This document shows, piece by piece, positions 1-7,945 of a stretch of 64,000 nt of DNA. The stretch comes from Amycolatopsis sp. FBCC-B4732. Lineage in GTDB: Bacteria > Actinomycetota > Actinomycetes > Mycobacteriales > Pseudonocardiaceae. Position 1 is the stretch's first letter; every line of letters begins with the position of its first letter. Both the position numbers and the translations under genes were made by a program. The stretch covers positions 3,682,001-3,746,000 of the forward strand of contig NZ_CP095376.1 of NCBI RefSeq assembly GCF_023008405.1. The letters run 5' to 3'. Under the pieces are notes generated by a model. That model was not told the origin of the DNA. It did not search any database and saw only the letters and a program-made list of their open reading frames with translations.

Positions 1-1605
1 CGCGGCTTCCCGCGGGGTGCGCGGGGCGCGGCCGGTGCGGGCGGCGGCCCAGTCGGGGGCGGGCAGGGCCTTGCGGTCGAGCTTGCCGCTCGGGGTCAGC
101 GGGAGCTCGCCGAGCACGACGAACGCGGCCGGGACCATGTACTCCGGCAGATGCTCCGCGAGGGCGGCACGCAGGGCGTCGAGGTCCGGGGTGCCGTCCG
201 GCACGAGGTAGCCGACCAGGCGCTGGTCGCCCTCGCGGTCTTCGCGGGCCAGCACGCAGGAGCCGCCGACGCCGGGCTGGCGGTCGAGGACGGCCTCGAT
301 CTCGCCGAGTTCGACGCGCAGGCCGCGGATCTTGACCTGGTGGTCGGTGCGGCCGAGGTAGTGCAGCGCCCCGGTTTCGTCCCGGCGGGCCAGGTCGCCC
401 GTGCGGTACATCCGCTCCCCCGGCAGATGAGGGCTGGCCACGAACCGCTCGGACGTAAGGCCGGGACGGCCGTGGTAGCCGCGGGCCAGCTGGATGCCGG
501 CGAGGTACAGCTCGCCCGGCTCCCCGGGCGCTACCGGCCGCAGCCGTGCGTCGAGGACATACGTGCGGGTGTTCCACACCGGACGTCCGATGGGGACGGT
601 GCTGTTCTCCGGACGGCAGGCCCAATACGTGACGTCGACCGAGGCTTCGGTGGGGCCGTAGAGGTTGTGCAGCTCGACGCCGGGCAGCGTCGCGAAGAAC
701 CGGGCCTGCAGTTCGGCGGGCAGTGCTTCCCCGCTGCAGAGCACGCGGCGCAGGCCGGTGCAGGTCGCGGCGGCGGGGTCGAGCAGGAAGGCCTGCAGCA
801 TCGACGGGACGAAGTGGACGGTCGTGATCCGCTCGGCGCGGATCAGCCCGGCCAGGTAGGCGGGATCGCGGTGGCCGCCGGGGCGCGCGAGGACGAGCGT
901 GGCGCCGGTCAGCAGCGGCCAGAAGAACTCCCAGACGGAGACGTCGAAGCTGGACGGCGTCTTCTGCAGCACGCGGTCTTCGGCGGTGAGCCCGTACTCG
1001 GCCTGGGTCCAGGCGAGCCGGTTGACGATGCCTTCGTGCGGGACCAGCACGCCCTTGGGGCGCCCGGTCGAGCCGGAGGTGTAGATGACGTACGCGAGGT
1101 CCTTTGTGGACACTTTCGGCTCGGTCGCCGGGCGGGCACTGAGGTCGACGGCGTCGAGGAGGATGGTCTCGGCGGCGAAGAGGTGCCGGTGGTGGGTCTG
1201 GGTGAGGACGACCGGCGCGGCGCTGTCGGCGACCATGTACGCGAGGCGGTCGGCCGGGTAGTCCGGGTCGAGCGGGACGTAGGCGCCACCGGCCTTGAGC
1301 ACCCCCAGCAGGGCGATCACCAGCTCAAGGGAACGGTCGGCGCAGACGCCGGTGAGGACGCCGGGGCCCACGCCCCGCTCGACCAGGAGATTCGCGAGCC
1401 GGGCGGCTCGGTCGTGCAGTTCTCGGTAGGTCAGGGTCTCGCCTTCGAACACCAGCGCCGTCGCGTCCGGGGTGCGGGCCGCCTGCTCGGCGAGGAGCCG
1501 GGTGAGCGTGCGGCCCGCCTCCGGGACGTCGGTGGTGGTGTCGTTCCAGGCCGCCAGCAGCTGCCGGGCGTCGTCGTTCACGGTGATCAGCTCCAGTTCG
1601 TTCAC
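1..1605 (-). CDS. Non-ribosomal peptide synthetase, N-terminal part (adenylation-first module), partial
   Basis: The protein runs off the left edge of the window; about 535 residues are visible. It opens directly with an adenylation domain and has no condensation domain ahead of it, so it looks like a loading or stand-alone starting module. Visible motifs are [12 protein letters not shown] near residue 173, YGPTEASVD near 315, a YRTGD motif, and the A10 motif [11 protein letters not shown] near 508; a carrier domain should follow outside the window. Substrate-pocket residues read from [24 protein letters not shown] and YGPTEASVD give roughly DVWH-L-S-L-V-D, the pattern of serine-activating domains such as EntF. 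I chose GTG 1605 because [21 protein letters not shown] resembles a normal NRPS linker; GTG 1581, preceded by GGAG, is an alternative. It lies 16 nt after mbtH in the same transcription unit. Confidence 0.9.
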   Translation of the reverse strand, partial: MNELELITVNDDARQLLAAWNDTTTDVPEAGRTLTRLLAEQAARTPDATALVFEGETLTYRELHDRAARLANLLVERGVGPGVLTGVCADRSLELVIALLGVLKAGGAYVPLDPDYPADRLAYMVADSAAPVVLTQTHHRHLFAAETILLDAVDLSARPATEPKVSTKDLAYVIYTSGSTGRPKGVLVPHEGIVNRLAWTQAEYGLTAEDRVLQKTPSSFDVSVWEFFWPLLTGATLVLARPGGHRDPAYLAGLIRAERITTVHFVPSMLQAFLLDPAAATCTGLRRVLCSGEALPAELQARFFATLPGVELHNLYGPTEASVDVTYWACRPENSTVPIGRPVWNTRTYVLDARLRPVAPGEPGELYLAGIQLARGYHGRPGLTSERFVASPHLPGERMYRTGDLARRDETGALHYLGRTDHQVKIRGLRVELGEIEAVLDRQPGVGGSCVLAREDREGDQRLVGYLVPDGTPDLDALRAALAEHLPEYMVPAAFVVLGELPLTPSGKLDRKALPAPDWAAARTGRAPRTPREAA

Positions 1606-1621
1606 TGCCGGCGGGGAAAGG

Positions 1622-1828
1622 TCAGCGCATCGCGGCGACGAGGCTCGCCGGGCGCAGGTCGGTCCAGTTCTTCTCGACGTACTCGAGGCAGGCGGCGCGG
1701 GTGTCCTCGCCGTGCACGGTCCGCCAGCCGGCCGGGACGTCCACTGTGGATGGCCAGAGCGAGTGCTGGTTCTCGGCGTTGACCAGGACCAGGAAGGTGC
1801 CGTTCTCGTCTTCGAAGGGGTTGCTCAT
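1622..1828 (-). CDS. mbtH: MbtH-like NRPS adenylation-domain partner
   Basis: 68 residues, the usual size for the family. The sequence has the classic MbtH signature: an opening [10 protein letters not shown], central [11 protein letters not shown], then the conserved [21 protein letters not shown] and a closing WTDLRP. MbtH proteins bind adenylation domains and are needed for their folding or activity. The start ATG has a good ribosome-binding site (GAGGAG), which lies inside the end of the upstream MFS gene, and the start overlaps that gene's stop (ATGA). The NRPS gene begins 16 nt downstream, so the partner is very likely that NRPS. Confidence 0.96.
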   Translation of the reverse strand: MSNPFEDENGTFLVLVNAENQHSLWPSTVDVPAGWRTVHGEDTRAACLEYVEKNWTDLRPASLVAAMR

Positions 1829-3468
1829 GATTTCTTCTCCTCTGTGAGTGCGGCCCGGCCGAGTGCCGGGGTGGCGACGAGCAGGGCGAGCGCGACGAGC
1901 GCGACCGCGGCGTGGGCGAACATGGTGAGCGGGACGCCGAGCGCCTCGACCATGACGCCGATCAGCAGGTTCCCGACCGGCGTGGCGGCCAGGGTGAACA
2001 GCGCGAGGATCGACATCACGCGCCCGCGCATCTCCTTCGTCGACCACCGCTGGGCGAGGCTCACGAGCACGAGTGCGGTGAGGCCGGCGACCAGGCCGAG
2101 CGCGAAGAAGGCGGCGATGCCGACGGCGAGGTTCCCCGTGGCCAGCAAGGCGAGACAGCAGGCCTGTGCGGCGAGCCCGAAGGTGGCCAGCCGCCCGGCC
2201 TTTTCCCGCGGCGGCCACTTGACCGAGACGACGAAGGCGAGCGACGCCCCGAGCGTCATGGCGGTGAGCAGCCAGCCGGCGCCCCGGTTCCCGCCCAGCA
2301 GGACGAGCCCGAGGTTGATCGGCCCGGCACCGCTGAGTTCGAGCAGCCCGGTGACGATCATGGCGGCCCGCAGCGCCGGCCGCTTCGCGACGTAACGGCA
2401 GCCTTCGCCGACGTCCTTGGCCAGCTGCCGGACCTTGACGCGCTCCCGGGGTTCGGCCTTGGCGAGGGTCTTGGTGTTCCCGGCGGCGACGGCGGAGACG
2501 AGGAAGCTGACCCCGTTGACCGCGGCGACGACGACGAGCCCCCCGAGCCCGGCGAGCCACGACCCGAGCGCCCCACCGGCGGCCTGGCCCCCACGCACAG
2601 CGGCGAGGTAGACGGCGTTGCCGCGCACGAGGTGCTCGGGCGGCAGCAGGTTCGGCCGCAGCGCGTCGGAGGCCGGGATGAAGAAGGCACTGGCGACGGC
2701 CATGACGACGATCAGCCCGGCGAGGAGCGGCAGGGACGGCCCGGCGAGTAGCACGGCGGCGGCCCCGCCGAGCATGGCCCCGGCCCGGATCAGATCGGTG
2801 CCGATCAGCACCCGCCGCGCCCCGGTCCGATCGGCGACGGCGCCGCCGACCAGGAGGGTGATGACCTTGGGGAGCGAACCGAGCGCGAGCACGAGCCCGG
2901 CGAGCGCGGGCCCGGCGGTGCCGACGAGGGTGACGGAGAGGGCGATGAGCCAGACGGCGTCGCCGAAGGAGGAGAGCCCCATGGCGAAGACGAGCCCGAG
3001 GAAGGGAGCGGGCAGCGCCCGCGCCTTCGAGGTGCCGCCGCCTTCGGACGCGGTGGTGCCGCCGCCCGCGGTGGAGCCGCCGTCCGCGGCGGACGGCTCG
3101 GTCACAGAACCACCACTCGCAGCGGGCGGCTCGATCACGGAACCACCGACGGTGGAAGCACCCTCCGCGGCGGGCGGGGCAGTGCCCACGCCGGCGGCCG
3201 CAGCCACTGGCCCGCCCGCCGCAACGCCCGGCACGGCCGCAGCCGCAGCCGCGCGCGGCTCAGCTGCTGCGATGCGCGGCTCTGCTGCCGCGATGCGCGG
3301 CCCGGCTGCCACGGCGCGCGGCTCGGCCGCCGCGATGCGCGGCTCGGCCGCCACGATGCGCGGCTCGGCCGCCACGATGCGCGGCTCCGCTGCCGCGATG
3401 CGCGGCTCGGCCGCCACGGCGCGCGGCTCGGCTGCCGCGGTGCGCGGCTCGTCCACGGCGGTCACCAC
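1825..3468 (-). CDS. MFS transporter with a long repetitive N-terminal extension
   Basis: 547 residues as read from GTG 3468. About 395 C-terminal residues form a standard major facilitator with 10-12 hydrophobic segments, starting near [18 protein letters not shown] (about residue 155), and with the cytoplasmic-loop motif [14 protein letters not shown]. It resembles drug or peptide exporters that accompany NRPS clusters, so export of the NRPS product or self-protection is the likely role (inference). The first 150 residues are low-complexity: about ten copies of a 7-residue unit around AAEPRIV, then Gly/Ser/Pro/Glu-rich sequence. No membrane segment or signal peptide is visible there. The true start could lie further in, after the repeats, since MFS proteins normally have short N-termini. 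The stop overlaps mbtH (ATGA). Confidence 0.85.
   Translation of the reverse strand: MVTAVDEPRTAAAEPRAVAAEPRIAAAEPRIVAAEPRIVAAEPRIAAAEPRAVAAGPRIAAAEPRIAAAEPRAAAAAAVPGVAAGGPVAAAAGVGTAPPAAEGASTVGGSVIEPPAASGGSVTEPSAADGGSTAGGGTTASEGGGTSKARALPAPFLGLVFAMGLSSFGDAVWLIALSVTLVGTAGPALAGLVLALGSLPKVITLLVGGAVADRTGARRVLIGTDLIRAGAMLGGAAAVLLAGPSLPLLAGLIVVMAVASAFFIPASDALRPNLLPPEHLVRGNAVYLAAVRGGQAAGGALGSWLAGLGGLVVVAAVNGVSFLVSAVAAGNTKTLAKAEPRERVKVRQLAKDVGEGCRYVAKRPALRAAMIVTGLLELSGAGPINLGLVLLGGNRGAGWLLTAMTLGASLAFVVSVKWPPREKAGRLATFGLAAQACCLALLATGNLAVGIAAFFALGLVAGLTALVLVSLAQRWSTKEMRGRVMSILALFTLAATPVGNLLIGVMVEALGVPLTMFAHAAVALVALALLVATPALGRAALTEEKKS
3252..3452 (-). repeat. 21-bp tandem repeat encoding AAEPRIV-type heptapeptides
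   Basis: About ten head-to-tail 21-bp units of the type CGCGGCTCGGCCGCCACGAT with a few substitutions. They keep the reading frame of the MFS gene and encode ten EPR (one GPR) motifs at exact 7-residue spacing. The near-identity of neighbouring units suggests recent slippage expansion. Confidence 0.9.
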
Positions 3469-3530
3469 GCACCCCCCGCTGCCGCCGCCGTCGGCCGGGG
3501 TCGCCGCAGGGGTGCCGCGGCGCGGGTCAT
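3462..3530 (-). CDS. Possible 22-residue coupling ORF between two operon genes
   Basis: The ATG overlaps the stop codon of the upstream FMN enzyme gene (TCATGA on the plus strand) and the TGA stop overlaps the GTG start of the MFS gene. It encodes 22 residues starting MTRAAAPLRRPRP and ending GGAW. It has no recognisable domain. Its only plausible role is to carry terminating ribosomes across the 58-nt gap, or it is chance. It could also mark an original MFS start displaced by a frameshift in the repeat tract. Confidence 0.3.
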   Translation of the reverse strand: MTRAAAPLRRPRPTAAAAGGAW

Positions 3531-4780
3531 GACAGCACCTCGTGCGCCACTCGCTCCGGCGTGCCCGGGAACCACACGTCCTCCGGGGTCAGCGCGTCCG
3601 GCTGGTACTGGCCCAGTGCGCTGATCAGCATCCGCAGCTCCAGCGCCAGCGCCTCCGCGAACCGCACCAGGCCCGACTCCGGGTCCGTGTCCACCGCCAG
3701 CAGCGCCGCCCGGCCGAGGCCCGCCGCGCGGGCGCCCAGGGCGATGACCTTCGCCACCCGCGTGCCTTCCCACATCCGGCCCGAAGCCAGCAGGCAGCCC
3801 GCCGGGGTGCCGATCCGGGTCAAGCACTCCGCCAGCGGAAGCCCCACCGGCCCGAACGACGTCGGCGTCCAGCCCGAACCGCCCTCGGCGCCGTCGACCG
3901 TCACCGCGTCGGCGCCGGCCTCCCACGCCACCGCCGCCGCCGAAGCGACGTCGCGGCCCGGTGGGAGCTTCACCCACACGCCGGCGCGCGGGAAGTTGTT
4001 GCGCATCAAGCGGATCTGCTGCCGCAGGATCTCCGGCGTGAACGTCCCGGGTGAACTGCTACGCAGCACCGAAGACCCCAGGGAGAGGTCGACCGAGTAC
4101 AAGGAAGCGAGCGAAGCGGCGGCAGCGGGATCCACCAGCGTCATCCCGCCGAGCCCCGGCTTCGCGCCCTGCCCGACTTTCAGCTCGAACGCCAGCCGCC
4201 CGGACTCCAGCAGCGGAGCCGCCGACGGGTCCGAGTACACGAGGTTCCAGACCTCCGCGTCCGCGTCCTCCGTGCTCTGCTGCACGACGACGCCGCCGAG
4301 GCCGTCCGGGACCGCGTCGCCGTACGCCCGCAGGCGCTCCAGCAGCGTGCCCGCCGAGGGACCGCCGGCCCGGCCGTGGCCGTGCACCGGGACGACGTTC
4401 TCGCCGATCACCATCGGGATGCCGAGCCGGGCGGCCTGCGCCGAAGCCGCCGCGCCCAGGCCGGCGCCCGCCACCTGCGTCGAGCCGAACGCCGACAGGT
4501 ACAGCGGCAGCGAAGACGCGAACCCGCCGATCGACGCCGCCAGCGAGACGTCGCCGTACAGCGGCTCGCGGCCCAGCTCGATCAGCTTCTCCAGGCGCCG
4601 CGGGACGAACACCGGCGGCACCAGCCGCGCCGACTCCAGCAGATCCGCGGGAGCAGCGGAAGCCGCGCCGAACAGGGAAGTCCCGTAGGAAGAAGCGTCC
4701 GGGAACACCGCCGCGGCACCGTTCCGGGCCCGCTCCCGGACCTGGTCGGCGGGGAAACCGGCAGCGCTCAATGCGGTCAC
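3527..4780 (-). CDS. FMN-dependent glutamate-synthase-like protein
   Basis: 417 residues with the FMN-binding TIM barrel of the central glutamate synthase domain. Typical features are GENVVPVHGHGRAGG near the middle, the substrate/flavin region KVGQGAKPGLGGMT, then VDGAEGGSGWTPTSFGPVGLPL and a closing LASGRMWEGTRVAKVIALGA. The cysteine motif that binds the 3Fe-4S cluster in true GltB is absent, and there is no amidotransferase domain, so it is unlikely to be a classical glutamate synthase. It starts with GTG overlapping the stop of the upstream ligase gene (GTGA), which implies coupled translation. Together with glutamate mutase it probably modifies an amino-acid building block for the NRPS; the exact reaction is unknown. 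Confidence 0.8.
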   Translation of the reverse strand: MTALSAAGFPADQVRERARNGAAAVFPDASSYGTSLFGAASAAPADLLESARLVPPVFVPRRLEKLIELGREPLYGDVSLAASIGGFASSLPLYLSAFGSTQVAGAGLGAAASAQAARLGIPMVIGENVVPVHGHGRAGGPSAGTLLERLRAYGDAVPDGLGGVVVQQSTEDADAEVWNLVYSDPSAAPLLESGRLAFELKVGQGAKPGLGGMTLVDPAAAASLASLYSVDLSLGSSVLRSSSPGTFTPEILRQQIRLMRNNFPRAGVWVKLPPGRDVASAAAVAWEAGADAVTVDGAEGGSGWTPTSFGPVGLPLAECLTRIGTPAGCLLASGRMWEGTRVAKVIALGARAAGLGRAALLAVDTDPESGLVRFAEALALELRMLISALGQYQPDALTPEDVWFPGTPERVAHEVLS

Positions 4781-5760
4781 GGCGAGACCACCCCCGGCAG
4801 CTTCGGGAACGCCGTCGCCTGCCACACCGCGTCCAGCCCGGCCACGTACCGCGTGAACCGCTGCACCCCCAGGCCGAACCCGGAGCTGGCGGGAATGCCG
4901 GTGCGGACCAGGTCGAGGTACCACGCGTACTTGGCCGGGTTCTCGCCCGTCTCGCGCATCCGCGTGACGATCCGGCCGTAGTCGTGCTCCCGCTCGCTGC
5001 CGGAGCACAGCTCGCCGTACCCCTCCGGCGCGATCAGGTCGAAGTTGCGCAGGACACCCGGCGCCGAAACGCTTTCCCGGTCGTAGAACCCGCGCGAGCC
5101 CTTCGGGTAGTCGACGAGGAAGAACGGCCTCGCGTGCTTCTCGGACAGGATCGCCTCGCCCGCCCAGTCGATCTCGGCGTCCGCGCTCTGCGGGTGCCCG
5201 AGCTCGCGCAGCGTCTCGACGGCGGTCGCGTGCGACAGCCGGCCGAACGCGCCGCCGAGCAGGTCGGTGAACGCGCCCGAGTCGCGGCCGAGTGCTTCCA
5301 GCACGTCGCCCGCGTCCTCGACGACCCGGCGCACCACGTGCGCCACCAAGTCCTGCAGCAGGTCGAGCACGTCGTCGCGGGACGCGCCGGCGACCTCGAC
5401 GTCGAGCTGGTGGAACTCGGCGAGGTGCCGGCTCGTGTTCGCCGTCTCCAGCGGCTCCAGCCGCACGTTCGGGGCGACGTAGAAGATCTTCGAGAAGCCG
5501 AGCAGCGACGCCTGCTTGTACAGGATCGCGCTGGTCATCAGCTTGTAGCGGTGGCCGTAGAAGTCGACGTCCACCTGCTTCGCGCCGCGCCCGCCCGGGT
5601 CGGTGACCGGGCCGATCACCGGCGGCAGCAGCTCGGTGAAGCCGCGGGCGCCGAGGAACGCGCGCGCCTCGGTGAGCAGCTTGTGCTGGAGGCCCAGCAC
5701 GTGCCGGGTGGTCTCCGAGGTCAGGTGCGTGCGCGGGTCCGGCGGATCGGTGTGCTCCAT
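4777..5760 (-). CDS. Asparaginyl-tRNA-synthetase-like catalytic core (amidating ligase candidate)
   Basis: 327 residues corresponding only to the class II aminoacyl-tRNA synthetase catalytic core; the N-terminal OB-fold anticodon-binding domain of AsnRS is missing. Class II landmarks are a motif-2 region with SRHLAEFHQLDVE and a C-terminal motif 3, GFGLGVQRFTRYVAG. Free-standing AsnRS-like cores are known as ATP-dependent asparagine synthetases in archaea, which aminate aspartate. Next to glutamate mutase, a natural inference is amidation of 3-methylaspartate to 3-methylasparagine, or activation of that amino acid. The ATG is preceded by GGGAG. A 31-nt gap separates it from the mutase gene, and its stop overlaps the next gene. 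Confidence 0.82.
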   Translation of the reverse strand: MEHTDPPDPRTHLTSETTRHVLGLQHKLLTEARAFLGARGFTELLPPVIGPVTDPGGRGAKQVDVDFYGHRYKLMTSAILYKQASLLGFSKIFYVAPNVRLEPLETANTSRHLAEFHQLDVEVAGASRDDVLDLLQDLVAHVVRRVVEDAGDVLEALGRDSGAFTDLLGGAFGRLSHATAVETLRELGHPQSADAEIDWAGEAILSEKHARPFFLVDYPKGSRGFYDRESVSAPGVLRNFDLIAPEGYGELCSGSEREHDYGRIVTRMRETGENPAKYAWYLDLVRTGIPASSGFGLGVQRFTRYVAGLDAVWQATAFPKLPGVVSP

Positions 5761-5791
5761 GGCGTTCTCACTCCCAGCTGGTCGGGGCGGA

Positions 5792-7042
5792 TCAGGACAG
5801 GACCGGGTCGAGCCTTCGGCGGTGGTAGGACAGGTCGGCGAGCAGCCGGGTCGCGCTGACCCGGTCGTCGCCGCGGCGGCCGCCGAGCGCGGGCGGCAGC
5901 GGCATCCGGCCGGTGTGCCACCACTGCAGGCGGCCTTCGTCGTCGAGCACGCAGCGGGTCTCGCCGCCGTTGTCGGGGTGCAGGCAGTACGGGACGTCGA
6001 GCAGGCCGCGCTCGAACGCCGCCGGCAGCGCCTCGGTCAGCGTCGGCGCGAGCGAGCGCACCTCGTCGACCAGCAGCCGGGCCTGGGCGTACACCTCGGT
6101 CTCCCCCGGCGGCCCGGCCGGCGCGGGTTCCGCCAGCGCGGTCGCGTGCGCCAGCTGCAGCGCCGAAATGTTCTCTTCGACGGTCGGGATCCGGTGCGCT
6201 TCCGCGGTGGTCTTGACGATCAGCCGCTCGGTGCCGGTCCGCACGGCCAGCCGGACGCTCTCGGCGACCAGCTCCCGCGCCCCGGCCGCGGACTCGGGGA
6301 ACAGCCCCATGTAGGTGTAGAGCACCAGGTGGTGGTCCACGCCTGCCAGTTCCTCGGCGCACAGCCGCCGCATCGCCCACAGCGCTTCGGCGTCCTGCTC
6401 CGGGCTCGTCTGCTGCGCGTAGCTGGCCGACACGCTGCGCACACCGTGCTCGGCGAAGAACAGGCACTCCAGCACCGACAACGCGACGAGCAGCCCCGGC
6501 GGGCACAGCTGGCCGAGCATGCAGCCGCCGAAGCTCTCCAGGTGGCAGTCCACTCCCCGGTCGGCCTGCCCGGCCAGCAGGGACGCCGAGCGCGACCACG
6601 CCTTCGCCGCAGTCCGCAGCGGGACGCTGCTGTAGGGCAGGCAGTAGGACACCGGCCCGCCTTCGGAGGCGTCGAGGCCGGCTTCGAGCATCACGGCGAA
6701 GATGTCTTCGGGCTGCGCCGAGCCGTGGCGCACCTGGACCGGGAACCCGGGCAGGTCCGCCACCAGCCCGGCGGTGACGGCCGGGCCCAGCGCCACCAGC
6801 GGGAAGCCGTTGAGCGGGACCCCGGACTGGACGGACATCGCGGCGAGGTCGTGCTGCCCGGTGCGGGTGTAGCTGTCGAGCGTCACCGTGCCGACGGCCG
6901 GGACGCCGGCGCCGGCCACCGCGCGCAGCCCGCGTCGCATCGCTTCCGGTTCCGAGAATCCCATCCGCGGCTGGACGACGAGCGTCCGGCGGCGGCGGTG
7001 CTCGGCCACGAACGCGCTGAACACCGACCGGGCAGCGGTCAC
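5792..7042 (-). CDS. Glutamate mutase (methylaspartate mutase) large subunit, MutE/GlmE type
   Basis: 416 residues. With the small subunit and adenosylcobalamin this family interconverts L-glutamate and (2S,3S)-3-methylaspartate by carbon-skeleton rearrangement. Family features include VQPRMGFSEP near residue 22, RHGSAQPEDIF, YCLPYSSVPLR, ESFGGCMLGQLCPPGL followed by a stretch rich in Ser-Ala-Ser-Tyr, and TYMGLFP. The GTG start overlaps the stop of the small-subunit gene (GTGA), the expected order for a two-subunit enzyme. In actinomycetes such pairs inside NRPS or PKS clusters supply methylaspartate-derived units, as in friulimicin and vicenistatin. Confidence 0.92.
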   Translation of the reverse strand: MTAARSVFSAFVAEHRRRRTLVVQPRMGFSEPEAMRRGLRAVAGAGVPAVGTVTLDSYTRTGQHDLAAMSVQSGVPLNGFPLVALGPAVTAGLVADLPGFPVQVRHGSAQPEDIFAVMLEAGLDASEGGPVSYCLPYSSVPLRTAAKAWSRSASLLAGQADRGVDCHLESFGGCMLGQLCPPGLLVALSVLECLFFAEHGVRSVSASYAQQTSPEQDAEALWAMRRLCAEELAGVDHHLVLYTYMGLFPESAAGARELVAESVRLAVRTGTERLIVKTTAEAHRIPTVEENISALQLAHATALAEPAPAGPPGETEVYAQARLLVDEVRSLAPTLTEALPAAFERGLLDVPYCLHPDNGGETRCVLDDEGRLQWWHTGRMPLPPALGGRRGDDRVSATRLLADLSYHRRRLDPVLS

Positions 7043-7524
7043 CGCAAGGTCCGGATGTTCGCGGCGACGAACTCGCGGAACGACTCGATCGCCTGGCCGG
7101 AGTCGCCGGCGCCGACGTGGAAGACCGCGTCGTAGCCCAGCGCCAGCAGCTCGGCCTCCAGCGCGCTGTTCGCGTCGCCGTGGACGCCGAGCTTGCCGCC
7201 GATCACGGCGGGCAGCCCGGCCAGGACGGCGTCGGAGCGCAGCGCGGAGATCACCCGGGCGCCGTCGACGTGGCCGTGGCCGTTGATGGTGCTGATCACC
7301 AGGCAGTCCGGCCGCTCGTCGTGGCACGCGGCCAGCAGCCGCCCGACCGGGACGCAGGCACCGAGGTTGACGACCTCGTGGCCCATTTCCTCCATGATCA
7401 GCTGGAGGGCGACGAGGTTCCACATGTGCGAGTCGGACTCGACGCTGGACAGGACGAACTTCAGCGGGGGCCCCGCGGACACGGCGGGCCGGTCCGGGGT
7501 CTGCTCGATCTGGAAGGTGGTCAT
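7039..7524 (-). CDS. Glutamate mutase small (cobalamin-binding) subunit
   Basis: 161 residues, B12-binding fold. The region SDSHMWNLVAL holds the Asp-x-His pair whose histidine ligates cobalt in this family; the usual glycine three positions after the histidine (DxHxxG) is an asparagine here. The SxL-type loop appears as CLVISTINGHG and the GG motif as VIGGKLG. The ATG at 7524 follows GGGAG. It is the first gene of the minus-strand biosynthetic operon, which reads on to the NRPS. Confidence 0.92.
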   Translation of the reverse strand: MTTFQIEQTPDRPAVSAGPPLKFVLSSVESDSHMWNLVALQLIMEEMGHEVVNLGACVPVGRLLAACHDERPDCLVISTINGHGHVDGARVISALRSDAVLAGLPAVIGGKLGVHGDANSALEAELLALGYDAVFHVGAGDSGQAIESFREFVAANIRTLR

Positions 7525-7945
7525 CGTGCGTCGCTCCCTGTGCGTTCGGGGAACGTCCGCGGTGCGGGCCGCGAACTTCTCACGACGAATCGTCATCGGC
7601 CGGCGCCCGGCGCACATGGGTGCGGCGGCCCCGCATTCCCGCGCCGGTCCCGCCCCCGGTCCGCCTCGCGCGCGAGCGTCGCGGCCGCGCGCGCGAGCGC
7701 GGAGTCCGGTGCGCCGAAGGTGCCCCGCATGGGGGATCACGCCGCCGCAGCGCCGCCCGGACCCCCGCCCAGCCCGCCCGCCGGACGGCGCAACCGCCCC
7801 GTCCGAACGGTCCAATCCCCCACTTCGCGACCAGGCCTTTCCCCGCGCGGTCCCCCATGAGCCCCCAGAACGCGCCCATGCCGCGCGGGAATGCGGGCGT
7901 AGCACCCCCATGTGGTCCGCGTCACCCGCTGGCATGCTCGATCCC
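7525..7945. promoter_or_regulatory. Divergent promoter region between mutase operon and lanM
   Basis: About 420 bp without a supportable gene. It must hold the promoters for both the minus-strand NRPS/mutase operon and the plus-strand lanM. The one concrete element I see is CATGCT at 7933-7938, exactly 7 nt before the GTG at 7946, which fits an actinomycete -10 box for a leaderless lanM transcript. The rest is GC-rich with runs of alternating G and C and no clear operator. Confidence 0.45.

Noticed and set aside
1..1782. Plus-strand open frame of 543 codons at the left end
   Set aside because: It is antisense to an adenylation domain with all core motifs and has no recognisable protein features.
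3252..3452. CRISPR array
   Set aside because: The 21-bp units are contiguous, without spacers, and stay in frame as protein repeats.
3527..4780. True glutamate synthase large subunit
   Set aside because: Far too short at 417 residues, with no amidotransferase domain and no 3Fe-4S cysteine motif.
4777..5760. Housekeeping asparaginyl-tRNA synthetase
   Set aside because: It lacks the anticodon-binding domain and is embedded in a biosynthetic operon.
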